Source: an uncultured Oscillospiraceae bacterium (lineage in GTDB: Bacteria > Bacillota_A > Clostridia > Oscillospirales > Oscillospiraceae). Taken from it: a stretch of DNA of 30,770 nt. Location: NCBI GenBank assembly GCA_910584605.1, contig CAJUAW010000018.1, forward strand, positions 1-30,770, in the 5' to 3' direction. Positions 14,669-21,671 of the stretch are shown one piece after another. The translations under genes were made by a program, and so were the position numbers. The notes under the pieces are model-generated. The model searched no databases. It had not been told where the DNA came from and worked only from the letters and a program-made list of their open reading frames with translations. Position 1 is the first letter of the stretch, and the number at the start of each line of letters is the position of its first letter.

Positions 14669-15505
14669 TCAATCCTCCTCCACCAGGATGATGAGGCCGT
14701 CCAGAAACTTTTTCAGGCTGGCCTTGCCCCGGAGGCCCTTTCCCTGTTGGAACGCCATCTCCGCCCGGACCTCGTGAAAGGGGAACAGGCAGGTGGCGTA
14801 GCGGAGGAAAAATTCGTTGTTATAGTCCTCCAGCCCCAGGCTGGCGATGTGGCTCAGGCCCCGCTCCACCGCCCGGCGGATGCGCTGCTCGGTGGATTTG
14901 GGCGGGCCGGGGAGCCGGGCGCACAGGGTGGACACCCCCGTCTGGGAAACGCTGTCCCCCTCCTCCAGAAGGAGCATGCACAGGTCGATGATGTCCTTGG
15001 AGCCCTTTTCCCCCGCCATGCCCAGCTGGCTGAGAATGTGGGTCAGCTTCCTCCGGCGGCGCTCCGCCGGGTCCGGCCGGGGAGCAGGGGCCTCCCGGCC
15101 GGTGAAGACGCTCTGGATGGTTTTCAGAGCCCGCTCGTTGTCGATCTGCCTCTTCACGTTGGTGATGACCTGGCGGACCTCGATCAGGTTGATGGGCTTC
15201 TGGATGAAAAATTCCACCCCGGCAGTGTAGGCCTTGGCGATCATCTCCTTGGAGGAGACCTGGGAGATCATGATGAACTTGGCGCCGCAGCCCCGCTCCT
15301 TCAGCTCCCGCACCAACTGGATGCCGTCCTTGCCAGGCATGAGCAGGTCGATGAGGACCAGCTCCGGGTCCAGGGCCAGCACCCGGTCCAGGTCGGGCGC
15401 GCCGTCGCCGCTGTCGCCGCAGAGACTGCCCAGGCCGTTGCGCTCCACGATGTCCTCCAGAACACCGATGACGGAGAGGTCGTCCTCGATAATGTAGATC
15501 TTCAT
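14669..15505 (-). CDS. GlnL/YcbB-type response regulator
   Basis: The 278-residue protein has an N-terminal receiver domain (1-120): acidic pair Asp8/Asp9 in YIIEDDLS, phospho-acceptor Asp53 in LVLIDLLMPGKDG, and Lys103 in FIQKPI. The C-terminal part (about 145-278) matches the YcbB/GlnL DNA-binding domain, with RRKLTHILSQLGMAGEKGSKDIIDL and FFLRYATCLFPFHEVRAEMAF. In B. subtilis GlnK-GlnL activates glutamine uptake and use. Here the pair sits upstream of gltS, so control of glutamate transport is the natural inference. Its ATG at 15505 overlaps the kinase stop (ATGA), and GGAGG lies inside the kinase's last codons. Confidence 0.88.
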   Translation of the reverse strand: MKIYIIEDDLSVIGVLEDIVERNGLGSLCGDSGDGAPDLDRVLALDPELVLIDLLMPGKDGIQLVRELKERGCGAKFIMISQVSSKEMIAKAYTAGVEFFIQKPINLIEVRQVITNVKRQIDNERALKTIQSVFTGREAPAPRPDPAERRRRKLTHILSQLGMAGEKGSKDIIDLCMLLLEEGDSVSQTGVSTLCARLPGPPKSTEQRIRRAVERGLSHIASLGLEDYNNEFFLRYATCLFPFHEVRAEMAFQQGKGLRGKASLKKFLDGLIILVEED

Positions 15506-16800
15506 AGGTGATCGCCTCCTGTCACGGCCTTCAGCGGCAGGTCCACATGGAATGTGGTCCCCTGGCCCAGTTCCGACTCCACCTGGATGGAACCCTCCAG
15601 CTCGTCCACGATGTACTGGACGGCGGGCAGGCCCACGCCCCGGTTGATATCCCCGGTGGCCTCGTTGAATTTAGTGGAGTAGCCCACCTGAAACAGCATT
15701 TTCATGGCCCGGGGCGGGATGCCGGGGCCGTCGTCCGCCACGGTGAGGTGGAAGAGGCCCTTCTCCGCCGTGATGTCTAGCCGGACCGTCCCCCGGCCCC
15801 TGTCGGACTGGATGGCCTCCACCGCGTTGGCCACCAGGTTTTTCAGCACGGACAGCACCCGGTAGTGCTCCGCTACCGGGAGGTCCCGGTCGTAGCGGGA
15901 CTCCAGGCGGATCTTCCCCTGGTGCTCCCCCAAAAGCTGGCGGTTGGACACCTCCAGAATGTACAGCAGGTCGGACAGAGTCATGGCCTGGTGGTCGTAG
16001 GCTTCGGCCACGTCCTCCTCCAGCCCCCGGATGATGCGCAGGTTGTCCTTTTTCACCTCGTGGACGTCCCGGGCGATGGAGAGCGCCAGGGCGGTGAGCC
16101 CCTCGGGGGAGGACCGGCCCTCCAGCCGCTCGTAGAGCTGGTAGGCGTTGGACATGACGCCCTCAATGTTCTCGGCATCCTTTTTGAGGAAATACAGCTC
16201 GGTCTTCAGGTTGGCGGTCATGAGGAAGAGGCGGCGGTACCGCTGCTCGTGTTCCGAGCGCAGGAGCAGCTGCCGGTAGCCCTGTCCCGCCCAGAGGAGG
16301 GCGCAGGCGGTGAGGGCCCGGACCAGGGCCAGTCCCGCCAGGGGCAGAACGGCGGGAAGCTTGGTAAAGTGGCTGGACAGCCACAGGTTAAGCAGGTTGG
16401 AGATAAAGTCACACAGCCACAGGGCGAGCCCCAGCCTCAGGGGCGGGGCGGTCTGGCACTCCCGGACCAGCAGACAGAGGAGGGCGTCGTAGCACAGATA
16501 AAACACCCCGCCGGGGTACTCGATGAGCAGGGCGTGGGAGAGGGCCATACCGCCCAGCAGGTCGAAGGCCACCCGGATGAGCAGGACGCACAGGCCGGTG
16601 GCCAGGCCGGTGTCCGGTCCGCGGCGGTCCTCCATAAGGGTGACCAGCAGGACGGGATAGAGGATGGCGGCGGCGGATACCCGGAAGCCCTCCGCCCACA
16701 GGGACAGGTAGATCTGGCTGGTGAGGGCCACCACCACTCCGGTGAGCAGCTGCCGCTGCCGGACAGTCAGCCGCAGGTCATGAAATTTCACCAGCTCCAT
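15502..16800 (-). CDS. Sensor histidine kinase, GlnK-like
   Basis: The 432-residue kinase has five to six membrane segments (about 18-175) as its input part, then a coiled region (180-225), a DHp-like helix with His247 in DVHEVKKDNL, an N-box NLVANAVEAI (321-330), G1 DDGPGIP (356-362) and G2 RGVGLPAVQYI. The membrane part has no large extracellular domain, so it may sense a signal within or across the membrane. The DHEVKKDN-type His box and the partner's YcbB domain match the GlnK-GlnL family. It is the first gene of the operon, with GGAGAGGAGG before the ATG at 16800 and a good promoter at 16837-16865. Confidence 0.88.
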   Translation of the reverse strand: MELVKFHDLRLTVRQRQLLTGVVVALTSQIYLSLWAEGFRVSAAAILYPVLLVTLMEDRRGPDTGLATGLCVLLIRVAFDLLGGMALSHALLIEYPGGVFYLCYDALLCLLVRECQTAPPLRLGLALWLCDFISNLLNLWLSSHFTKLPAVLPLAGLALVRALTACALLWAGQGYRQLLLRSEHEQRYRRLFLMTANLKTELYFLKKDAENIEGVMSNAYQLYERLEGRSSPEGLTALALSIARDVHEVKKDNLRIIRGLEEDVAEAYDHQAMTLSDLLYILEVSNRQLLGEHQGKIRLESRYDRDLPVAEHYRVLSVLKNLVANAVEAIQSDRGRGTVRLDITAEKGLFHLTVADDGPGIPPRAMKMLFQVGYSTKFNEATGDINRGVGLPAVQYIVDELEGSIQVESELGQGTTFHVDLPLKAVTGGDHL

Positions 16801-16836
16801 GAGGGGCCTCCTCTCCGGCGCGTTTTACTTGACTCT

Positions 16837-16865
16837 ATCATAAGGGATACCGGCGGATTTTGCAA
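16837..16865 (-). promoter_or_regulatory. Sigma-A promoter of the GlnK/GlnL-like operon
   Basis: On the minus strand TTGCAA (16860-16865), 17 bases, TATGAT (16837-16842), about 35 bases before the kinase start. Confidence 0.75.
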
Positions 16866-16870
16866 GTCCC

Positions 16871-16904
16871 ATCCAAAACACGCACCCCTTTCGGGGTGCG
16901 TGTT
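16871..16904 (-). terminator. Rho-independent terminator of the 253-residue orphan
   Basis: AACACGCACCCC (16877-16888) and GGGGTGCGTGTT (16893-16904) form a perfect 12-bp stem with a 4-base loop. On the minus strand TTTTGGAT follows. It isolates the orphan gene from the kinase promoter just downstream. Confidence 0.85.
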
Positions 16905-16913
16905 CGGCGGCAG

Positions 16914-17675
16914 TCAGGCCCGCATGTCAAACCTGCGGAGGGCCTGTGCGCATTTGTCAATACCGTCCAGCAGTCCGCTGGTGAGGATTCGATCAAACTT
17001 CTCATTTCTGTAATCGACCGCTCCGACGGGACGTTTCTGGTCCGGGAATATGGCCGCTTCCTGACAGACTGAGGTCTCATACCGGGAGACCTGCGTTTGT
17101 CCGCCGCCGGACTGGGAGATGGTGAGGGCGGAGTGGTATCCGCGGATCGTGGCCGTGGTACAGGGGCCGAACTGGGCCAGAGCAAGGGACCCGTCCGCAT
17201 TCTTGTGGGCCGGAATATACCAGTCGGGCGTCCCGCTCATATGGAGGCTGTATGCGGCCTGCTGCAGCTCGGTTTTCAGCTGGCTGCCGTCCGTCCAGCT
17301 GTAAACCGCCTTCGTGGTGATGCTGGCGCGGGCATAGGAGCTGCCGGAAAACACTCCAAGTCCAGTGTAGGAAGTGGTATAGGTGGCCTCGTTGACCACA
17401 TCAAAAAATGTGTGCTGATAGTTCCCGGCCACCGTGGTTACACTGACATTGCTTGACAGCTTGGTGCTGGTGACAGCTTTCTGCACAGAGACGCTGCCAT
17501 AACCCAGAATACCGGCGCTGCGCAGCCGTTCCGCCTGCTCCGGCGTGGGCGGCTTGGACAGGTCGATCACATCGGTCTTTGGCGCTGGCGCGTTCGCTTT
17601 GACGGTCACGGTCTGTCCGGCAGGAGTGCTTCTGGTCGAGGTCATGGACAACAAGCGAATGGGCGTCTCAATCAT
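16914..17675 (-). CDS. Unrecognised 253-residue protein
   Basis: I do not recognise this protein. It has no signal peptide or membrane helix. The N-terminal 50 residues are Pro/Ala/Thr-rich (KANAPAPKTDVIDLSKPPTP) and look disordered. Residues about 60-200 are rich in Ser, Thr, Gly and Tyr with alternating beta patterns (NVSVTTVAGNYQHTFFDVVN, YTTSYTGLGVFSG, SYARASITTKAVYSWTDG), suggesting a beta-rich fold. The C-terminus is charged and helical (DYRNEKFDRILTSGLLDGIDKC). Base composition looks less GC-rich than its neighbours. A clear ribosome binding site (CTGGAGGAATCTT) precedes the ATG at 17675, and a strong terminator follows, so it is likely a real monocistronic gene. A 10-base palindrome lies 26 bases upstream. 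Confidence 0.7.
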   Translation of the reverse strand: MIETPIRLLSMTSTRSTPAGQTVTVKANAPAPKTDVIDLSKPPTPEQAERLRSAGILGYGSVSVQKAVTSTKLSSNVSVTTVAGNYQHTFFDVVNEATYTTSYTGLGVFSGSSYARASITTKAVYSWTDGSQLKTELQQAAYSLHMSGTPDWYIPAHKNADGSLALAQFGPCTTATIRGYHSALTISQSGGGQTQVSRYETSVCQEAAIFPDQKRPVGAVDYRNEKFDRILTSGLLDGIDKCAQALRRFDMRA

Positions 17676-17700
17676 AAGATTCCTCCAGTCGAATGTTTTT

Positions 17701-17710
17701 AGAACGTTCT
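17701..17710. promoter_or_regulatory. Palindrome AGAACGTTCT upstream of the orphan gene
   Basis: A perfect 10-base palindrome located 26-35 bases before the orphan's start codon, near the expected transcription start. It resembles a compact operator. It is not a LexA box, since no four-base spacer separates GAAC and GTTC. Confidence 0.35.
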
Positions 17711-17750
17711 GTATTCATTATCGGAAGCTTTTCCCGAAAGTTAAGGGAGG

Positions 17751-17784
17751 AATACAAAAGAGCGCCCCCAGTTGGGGACGCTCT
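17751..17784 (-). terminator. Terminator of the infC-rpmI-rplT operon
   Basis: AGAGCG-CCCC (from 17759) pairs with GGGG-CGCTCT (to 17784) with one mismatched position in the stem and a short loop. On the minus strand TTTGTATT follows, 10 bases after the rplT stop. Confidence 0.85.
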
Positions 17785-17794
17785 GAACAACAAA

Positions 17795-18151
17795 TCAAGC
17801 CAGGGCCTTTTTGGCGGTGTCGGTGAGCTGGGTAAAAGCGGCCTTGTCGTTGACGGCCATCTCAGCCAGCATTTTCCGGTTGATGATGATGCCGGCCTTC
17901 TTCAGGCCGTTCATGAAGGTGGAGTAATTCATGCCGTTCATCTTGCAGCCGGCGTTGATGCGGGTGATCCACAGCTGGCGGAAGTCGCGCTTCTTCAGCT
18001 TGCGGCCGGTGTAGGCGTACACGCCGGATTTCATCACGGCCTGGTTGGCCATCTTGAAGTGCTTGGACTTGGAACCCCAGTAGCCCTTGGCCATCTTCAG
18101 AATCTTATTTCTTCTCTTGCGCGTCATCATCGCGCCCTTCACTCTTGCCAT
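17795..18151 (-). CDS. rplT: Ribosomal protein L20
   Basis: The 118-residue L20 begins MARVKGAMMTRKRRNKILK and contains GYWGSKSKHFKMANQAVMK and the typical LWITRINAGCKMNGMNYSTF, with full family length. It binds 23S rRNA early in 50S assembly and in Firmicutes represses its own operon by binding the infC leader. It follows rpmI by 21 bases and is the last gene before the terminator. Confidence 0.98.
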   Translation of the reverse strand: MARVKGAMMTRKRRNKILKMAKGYWGSKSKHFKMANQAVMKSGVYAYTGRKLKKRDFRQLWITRINAGCKMNGMNYSTFMNGLKKAGIIINRKMLAEMAVNDKAAFTQLTDTAKKALA

Positions 18152-18172
18152 TCTTCGTTCCCTCCCTCTGTC

Positions 18173-18385
18173 TTACTTGTACAGGATCATGCGCTTGACA
18201 GCGGCCTCGTTGGTCTTGTCAGCGATGGTGGTGCCGCGCAGGGCCCGCTTCAGCTTGGTGGTCTTGCCGTGGCCGTTGAGCAGGTGACGCTTCTTGGTCA
18301 TAGCCCGCTTGACCTTGCCGGTGCCGGTGAGAGAGAAACGCTTTTTGGCGCCGCTGTGCGTCTTGATCTTGATCTTCTTCGCCAT
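18173..18385 (-). CDS. rpmI: Ribosomal protein L35
   Basis: The 70-residue L35, starting MAKKIKIKTHSGAKKRF, has the RHLLNGHGKTTKLKRALRG core and ends AAVKRMILYK. I use the ATG at 18385; longer readings of this frame run into infC. It is a 50S subunit protein and the middle gene of infC-rpmI-rplT, 20 bases after infC. Confidence 0.97.
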   Translation of the reverse strand: MAKKIKIKTHSGAKKRFSLTGTGKVKRAMTKKRHLLNGHGKTTKLKRALRGTTIADKTNEAAVKRMILYK

Positions 18386-18405
18386 AACAGTTTGAACTCC
18401 TTTAC

Positions 18406-18933
18406 TTACTTTTTGTCCTTGGCAGGCTTGGGGGAGAGGAAAATGGACATATGCCGTCCCTCCAGCTTGGGGGACTTGTCCATTGCGGCGATCTCGCCGC
18501 ACTCCTCCGCAAACTTGAGCAGCAGCTCCTGGCCGATGTTGGTGTGGGCCATCTCCCGCCCGCGGAAGCGGACGGTGACCTTGCACCGGTTTCCCTCTGC
18601 CAGGAATTTCTGAGCATTACGCAGCTTCACATTGAAGTCGTTTACATCGATGCCGGGAGACATGCGGATCTCCTTGATCTCCACCACCCGCTGATTCTTG
18701 CGGGCTTCCTTCTCGCGCTTGGTCTGCTCGAACCGGTACTTGCCGTAGTCCATGAGCTTGCATACCGGAGGGACGGCATTCGGGGAAATTTTCACCAGAT
18801 CTAAACTCCGCTCCTCGGCCAGGCGCAGGGCCTCCTGAGAGGACATGATGCCCAGCTGCTCGCCGGATTCAGAGATCAGGCGTACTTCTTTATCCCGGAT
18901 ATCTTCATTGGTTTGATGACCTGTGTTAGCGAT
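18406..18933 (-). CDS. infC: Translation initiation factor IF-3, probable ATC start
   Basis: IF-3 has its N-terminal domain with NEDIRDKEVRLIS and MSSQEALRLAEERSLDLVKISPNAVPPVCKLMDYGKYRF, a linker rich in Lys/Arg, and the C-terminal domain with DFNVKLRNAQKFL and VTVRFRGREM. The protein should be about 175 residues. No ATG, GTG or TTG lies at the expected place. The codon at 18933-18931 is ATC, 8 bases after a GGAGGT site. IF-3 genes are known to use rare starts such as ATT for autoregulation, so ATC is the likely start. The in-frame ATG upstream at 19002 would put the leader hairpins inside the protein and is rejected. Confidence 0.93.
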   Translation of the reverse strand: MANTGHQTNEDIRDKEVRLISESGEQLGIMSSQEALRLAEERSLDLVKISPNAVPPVCKLMDYGKYRFEQTKREKEARKNQRVVEIKEIRMSPGIDVNDFNVKLRNAQKFLAEGNRCKVTVRFRGREMAHTNIGQELLLKFAEECGEIAAMDKSPKLEGRHMSIFLSPKPAKDKK

Positions 18934-19089
18934 GGGAAGCACCTCCAAACAAAATAAAATGTGGGCTGCCGATATGGCCCCCACATCACAACAAAACAGC
19001 ACCGGATGCTCCGGCGGTGTTATTCCATGTTGACCCTTTGGCTCTGGCCTGGGGTGAGGACGGGGGAACCGTACCTGCTTTTTTGTGCG
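18934..19089 (-). promoter_or_regulatory. infC leader (L20 leader type) with attenuator hairpin
   Basis: About 155 bases of leader lie between the promoter and infC. It holds a hairpin CCGGA-TGC-TCCGG (19002-19014) and, further on, ATGTGGG (18980-18986 on the minus strand) pairing with CCCACAT (18959-18965), followed by TTTATTTTG. The second is a terminator-like attenuator just before the ribosome binding site. This is the architecture of the Firmicutes L20 leader, where L20 binding favours termination. I have not matched it to the covariance model. Confidence 0.8.
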
Positions 19090-19095
19090 AATTGG

Positions 19096-19124
19096 ATTAT
19101 AGCATTGAATCGGACGGGTGTCAA
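19096..19124 (-). promoter_or_regulatory. Perfect consensus promoter of infC-rpmI-rplT
   Basis: On the minus strand TTGACA (19119-19124), 17 bases, TATAAT (19096-19101), preceded by an A/T-rich stretch that could serve as an UP element (19125-19145). It is the strongest promoter in the window, as expected for ribosomal genes. Confidence 0.93.
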
Positions 19125-19192
19125 GGATATTTTTTCACTTTTTTCGCCCGGCTATTTACATAATGCTGGACCATAAAAGAGTCTGAGAAGGT

Positions 19193-19241
19193 TTTGCACA
19201 GCTTCCACTGGATTTTCCACATTTGAAAGAAGCTGTGCAAA
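19193..19241. repeat. 13-base perfect inverted repeat in the tsaD-infC gap
   Basis: TTTGCACAGCTTC (19193-19205) and GAAGCTGTGCAAA (19229-19241) are perfect complements around 23 bases. No T-tract follows on either strand, so it is not an ordinary terminator. The loop contains TTTTCCACA, one base from a DnaA box. Confidence 0.55.
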
Positions 19242-19242
19242 C

Positions 19243-19274
19243 ATCCTGGGTGACATAACGCACGTCATCCCAGG
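19243..19274 (-). terminator. Weak hairpin at the tsaD stop
   Basis: CCTGGGATGAC and GTCACCCAGG pair with a single bulge around the tsaD stop codon on the minus strand. Only ATGTTTGC follows, so termination would be weak. It may work together with the inverted repeat just downstream. Confidence 0.4.
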
Positions 19275-20275
19275 GCGATATCCCGTGTGGCATAGGCGTT
19301 CAGGTCCCAGCCGGCCAGATGTCCTGCCTGGAACTCAAAAAAGCCTTGACAGCCAATCATGGCGGCGTTGTCTCCGCACCAGCACAGCTCCGGGAGGAAC
19401 AGCCGGTCCCCGCTCTGGGTGCAGGCGGCCTGGAGGTCCGCCCGGATGCGGCGGTTGGCGGCTACCCCTCCGGCCACGGCGATTTTTCCATAGCCCGTCT
19501 GCCGGGCGGCGGCCATCACCCGGGGGATCAGGCTGTCGCTCACCGCTTTGCCGAAGCTGGCGGCGAAGGCGGGCAGGTCCAGCGCCTCCCCCTTCTGCTG
19601 GGCGTTGTGGATCAGGTTCAGGCTGGCGGTTTTCAGGCCGGAGAAAGACATGTCCAGCTCCGCCCCGGACACGTGGGCGACGGGGAGGGGGTATGCCTGG
19701 TCGTCGCCTCCCTGGGCCAGCCGGTCCATGGGACCGCCGCCGGGGTAGCCGATGCCCAGCACACGGGCCACCTTGTCGAAGCACTCCCCGGCGGCGTCGT
19801 CCCGAGTGGAACCCAGGACGGCCATGCTGGTATAGGACCGCACGTCCACAATGGCGGTGGTCCCCCCGGAGACGCACAGGCAGACGAAGGGGGGCTCCAG
19901 GTCCGGGTGGGTGATGTAGTTGGCGGCGATGTGTCCCCGGACGTGGTGGACGGGGATGAGGGGCAGGTCCAGAGCCAGAGCCGCCCCCTTGGCGAAGTTA
20001 ACCCCCACCAGCACTGCCCCGATGAGGCCGGGGGCGTAGGTGACGGCCACAGCGTCCAAATCCGCTTTGGTCAGCCCGGCGTCGGAGACAGCCTTGTCCG
20101 CCAGACCGGAAACGGCCTCCACATGCTTCCGGGAGGCGATTTCAGGCACCACCCCGCCGTAAATGCTGTGCATCTCAATCTGGGAGGACACGCAGCTGGA
20201 CAGCACCGTCCGCCCGTCCCGGACGACGGCGGCGGCGGTGTCGTCGCAGGAGGACTCAATGGCTAGAATGTTCAT
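19265..20275 (-). CDS. tsaD: tRNA N6-adenosine threonylcarbamoyltransferase TsaD
   Basis: The 336-residue TsaD begins MNILAIESSCDDTAAAVV. The metal-binding HVRGH (His111, His115), VSGGTT, DDAAGECFDKVARVLGIGYPGG, VAGGVAANRRIR and CGDNAAMI all match the Kae1/Qri7 family. With TsaB and TsaE it attaches the threonylcarbamoyl group to A37 of ANN-decoding tRNAs. The usual tsaB and tsaE are not adjacent; only rimI is, and its stop overlaps this start (ATGA). It is the last gene of a long minus-strand run. Confidence 0.97.
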   Translation of the reverse strand: MNILAIESSCDDTAAAVVRDGRTVLSSCVSSQIEMHSIYGGVVPEIASRKHVEAVSGLADKAVSDAGLTKADLDAVAVTYAPGLIGAVLVGVNFAKGAALALDLPLIPVHHVRGHIAANYITHPDLEPPFVCLCVSGGTTAIVDVRSYTSMAVLGSTRDDAAGECFDKVARVLGIGYPGGGPMDRLAQGGDDQAYPLPVAHVSGAELDMSFSGLKTASLNLIHNAQQKGEALDLPAFAASFGKAVSDSLIPRVMAAARQTGYGKIAVAGGVAANRRIRADLQAACTQSGDRLFLPELCWCGDNAAMIGCQGFFEFQAGHLAGWDLNAYATRDIALG

Positions 20276-20733
20276 GTTGTGCTCTCCTTTGGAAATTCTC
20301 TGGTCATAATGACGGCGTCCTCCCGGGGGTGTTGGTAGTAGCCCGGACGCAGGCCCGTCTGCCGGAAGCCGAATTTTTCATACAGGGCGATGGCGGCGCC
20401 GTTGGACTTGCGCGCCTCCAGGGTGAGGAAGGCCAGATTGGCCGCCCCGAAGCGGCAGAACACGTCCAGCAGGGCGGAGGCCACCCCGTGCCGCCGGGCG
20501 TCGGGGGCCACGGCAATGTTGTCAATGTAGCCCTCGTCCAGAATCGCGTGGAGGCCGGCGTAACCCAGGATGTTGCCATCCTCTCCGTCCTCGGCCACGA
20601 TGAAGCTGGCCTGGGGGTCGAACAGGGCGTCCTCCAGCAGATGCTCGCTCCAGGGGTCGGTGAAGCACTCCCGCTCCAGCGCCGCGATCTGAGGGATATG
20701 GCTGCGGTCCATGGGAACGATCTCGTAATACAT
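20272..20733 (-). CDS. rimI: Ribosomal protein S18-alanine N-acetyltransferase RimI
   Basis: A 153-residue GNAT enzyme. IAALERECFTDPWS at the N-terminus is the RimI signature, IDNIAVAPDARRHGVASALL is the acetyl-CoA binding loop, and FLTLEARKSNGAAIALYEKFGF is motif B. It likely acetylates the N-terminal Ala of S18 or related substrates. I use ATG 20733 after AAGGAG; the longer open frame upstream crosses an intergenic repeat. The pairing with tsaD is typical in Firmicutes. Confidence 0.92.
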   Translation of the reverse strand: MYYEIVPMDRSHIPQIAALERECFTDPWSEHLLEDALFDPQASFIVAEDGEDGNILGYAGLHAILDEGYIDNIAVAPDARRHGVASALLDVFCRFGAANLAFLTLEARKSNGAAIALYEKFGFRQTGLRPGYYQHPREDAVIMTREFPKESTT

Positions 20734-20751
20734 AGAAACACTCCTTCTTAA

Positions 20752-20782
20752 GGTGTGTAGGGGCGAACAATGTGTACTCCTA
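20752..20782. repeat. Short intergenic repeat-like element
   Basis: GTGTAGGGGCGAACAATG followed by a CCTAC tail forms GTAGG...CCTAC arms. TGTAGGGGCG resembles a start motif I recall from dispersed intergenic repeats in gut Oscillospiraceae. Only one copy is seen here, so membership is uncertain. Confidence 0.3.
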
Positions 20783-21454
20783 CAGGATGCCGAACAGAAT
20801 AAACCCCACCCCGTTAGTACCAAGATTGGCCCCCATGTGGACCAGCCAGGAGGGGAGAACGCCCCCCTCCCGGTCCAGCCAGTTGAAGAGCAGGCCGGCG
20901 GCGGTGAGTCCGGCCACCATCAGAACGATAAGAGCGGGGGAGCCCCAGCCGTCGGCAATGGACACGTGGTACAGGGCGAAGGCCAAGGCGGAGAAGCCGT
21001 AAGCCAGTTTTTTGAATCCCATCTGGTACAGGGTCAAAAAGGCGAAGCCCCGGAAGAAAAACTCCTCCAGCAGGGAGTTGCACAGGGTAATATAGGCGGC
21101 GGCCAGGGGAAAGGTCTCCCGTGTGATACCCTCCTTGGCGGCCAGATTTTCCGGGATGGCGGACAGGTCCAGCCAGGGGGAGAGGAGCACGTAGCCTCCC
21201 AGTAGGAACACCAGCACCCCCAGGGCCAGGGGAACGGCCAGCCTCACAGCCACGGCCTTTCGGAGGACACGGAAGGGCCTCCTGTCCCCGGACAGGAGTG
21301 TGTACAGCCCGGCGCAGCCCAGGAATACAGCGATTTTCAGGGCGGATTTCACCGGATAGACCGGACGCAGTGCCCCTTCCATCCAGGCCATGATCCCGCA
21401 GCCTATCAGAACAAGGAGCATGATCCCATATGCGTTTCTTCTGCTTTTATCCAT
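20780..21454 (-). CDS. CPBP-family intramembrane metalloprotease
   Basis: The 224-residue protein has six to seven membrane segments and the CPBP (Abi/CAAX-like) motifs: LLEEFFFRGF with Glu130, Glu131 and Arg135; ALYHV with His163; and LVHMGAN with His206 and Asn210. These are the predicted catalytic and metal-binding residues of Rce1-like glutamate proteases. Substrate unknown; relatives serve in bacteriocin maturation or immunity. The start overlaps the previous small gene by eight bases. Its stop lies within the repeat-like element before rimI. Confidence 0.9.
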   Translation of the reverse strand: MDKSRRNAYGIMLLVLIGCGIMAWMEGALRPVYPVKSALKIAVFLGCAGLYTLLSGDRRPFRVLRKAVAVRLAVPLALGVLVFLLGGYVLLSPWLDLSAIPENLAAKEGITRETFPLAAAYITLCNSLLEEFFFRGFAFLTLYQMGFKKLAYGFSALAFALYHVSIADGWGSPALIVLMVAGLTAAGLLFNWLDREGGVLPSWLVHMGANLGTNGVGFILFGIL

Positions 21455-21671
21455 GCTTTGATTTCTCCCTGAGTACAGCGGACAGTACGAGCAAAATCAT
21501 TCCAATTACATATGTGTACCAATATAAAAAGCTCCACATCACCAGGTACTCCCAAAATGATGTTCTGCCGCTGTCAAGCAGGCAGCTGACGAGGCAGAAG
21601 CCAAGGGCGAACAAAAACGGGACAAGCCCTAACAGCAGCAGTCCCCTCCCGGCCCATTTCCTGCCTTTCAT
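21447..21671 (-). CDS. Small membrane protein (74 residues)
   Basis: MKGRKWAGRGLLLLGLVPFL opens a 74-residue protein with two hydrophobic segments (about 10-31 and 41-65) and a basic C-terminus (REKSKHG). No family recognised. It begins directly after the stop of the NlpC/P60-like gene, with GGGGTGAG before the ATG, and overlaps the CPBP gene, so it is translated with it. It may be a partner or substrate of the protease, but that is speculation. Confidence 0.7.
   Translation of the reverse strand: MKGRKWAGRGLLLLGLVPFLFALGFCLVSCLLDSGRTSFWEYLVMWSFLYWYTYVIGMILLVLSAVLREKSKHG

Noticed and set aside
17701..17710. LexA (SOS) box
   Set aside because: Firmicutes LexA sites need four bases between GAAC and GTTC; here they are adjacent.
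19209..19222. DnaA box or origin signal (TTTTCCACA)
   Set aside because: A single site one base from consensus, without other boxes, an A/T-rich unwinding region or dnaA/dnaN nearby.
20734..20823. Longer RimI start
   Set aside because: The extension crosses the intergenic repeat and the CPBP stop. ATG 20733 has a good ribosome binding site and the family start.
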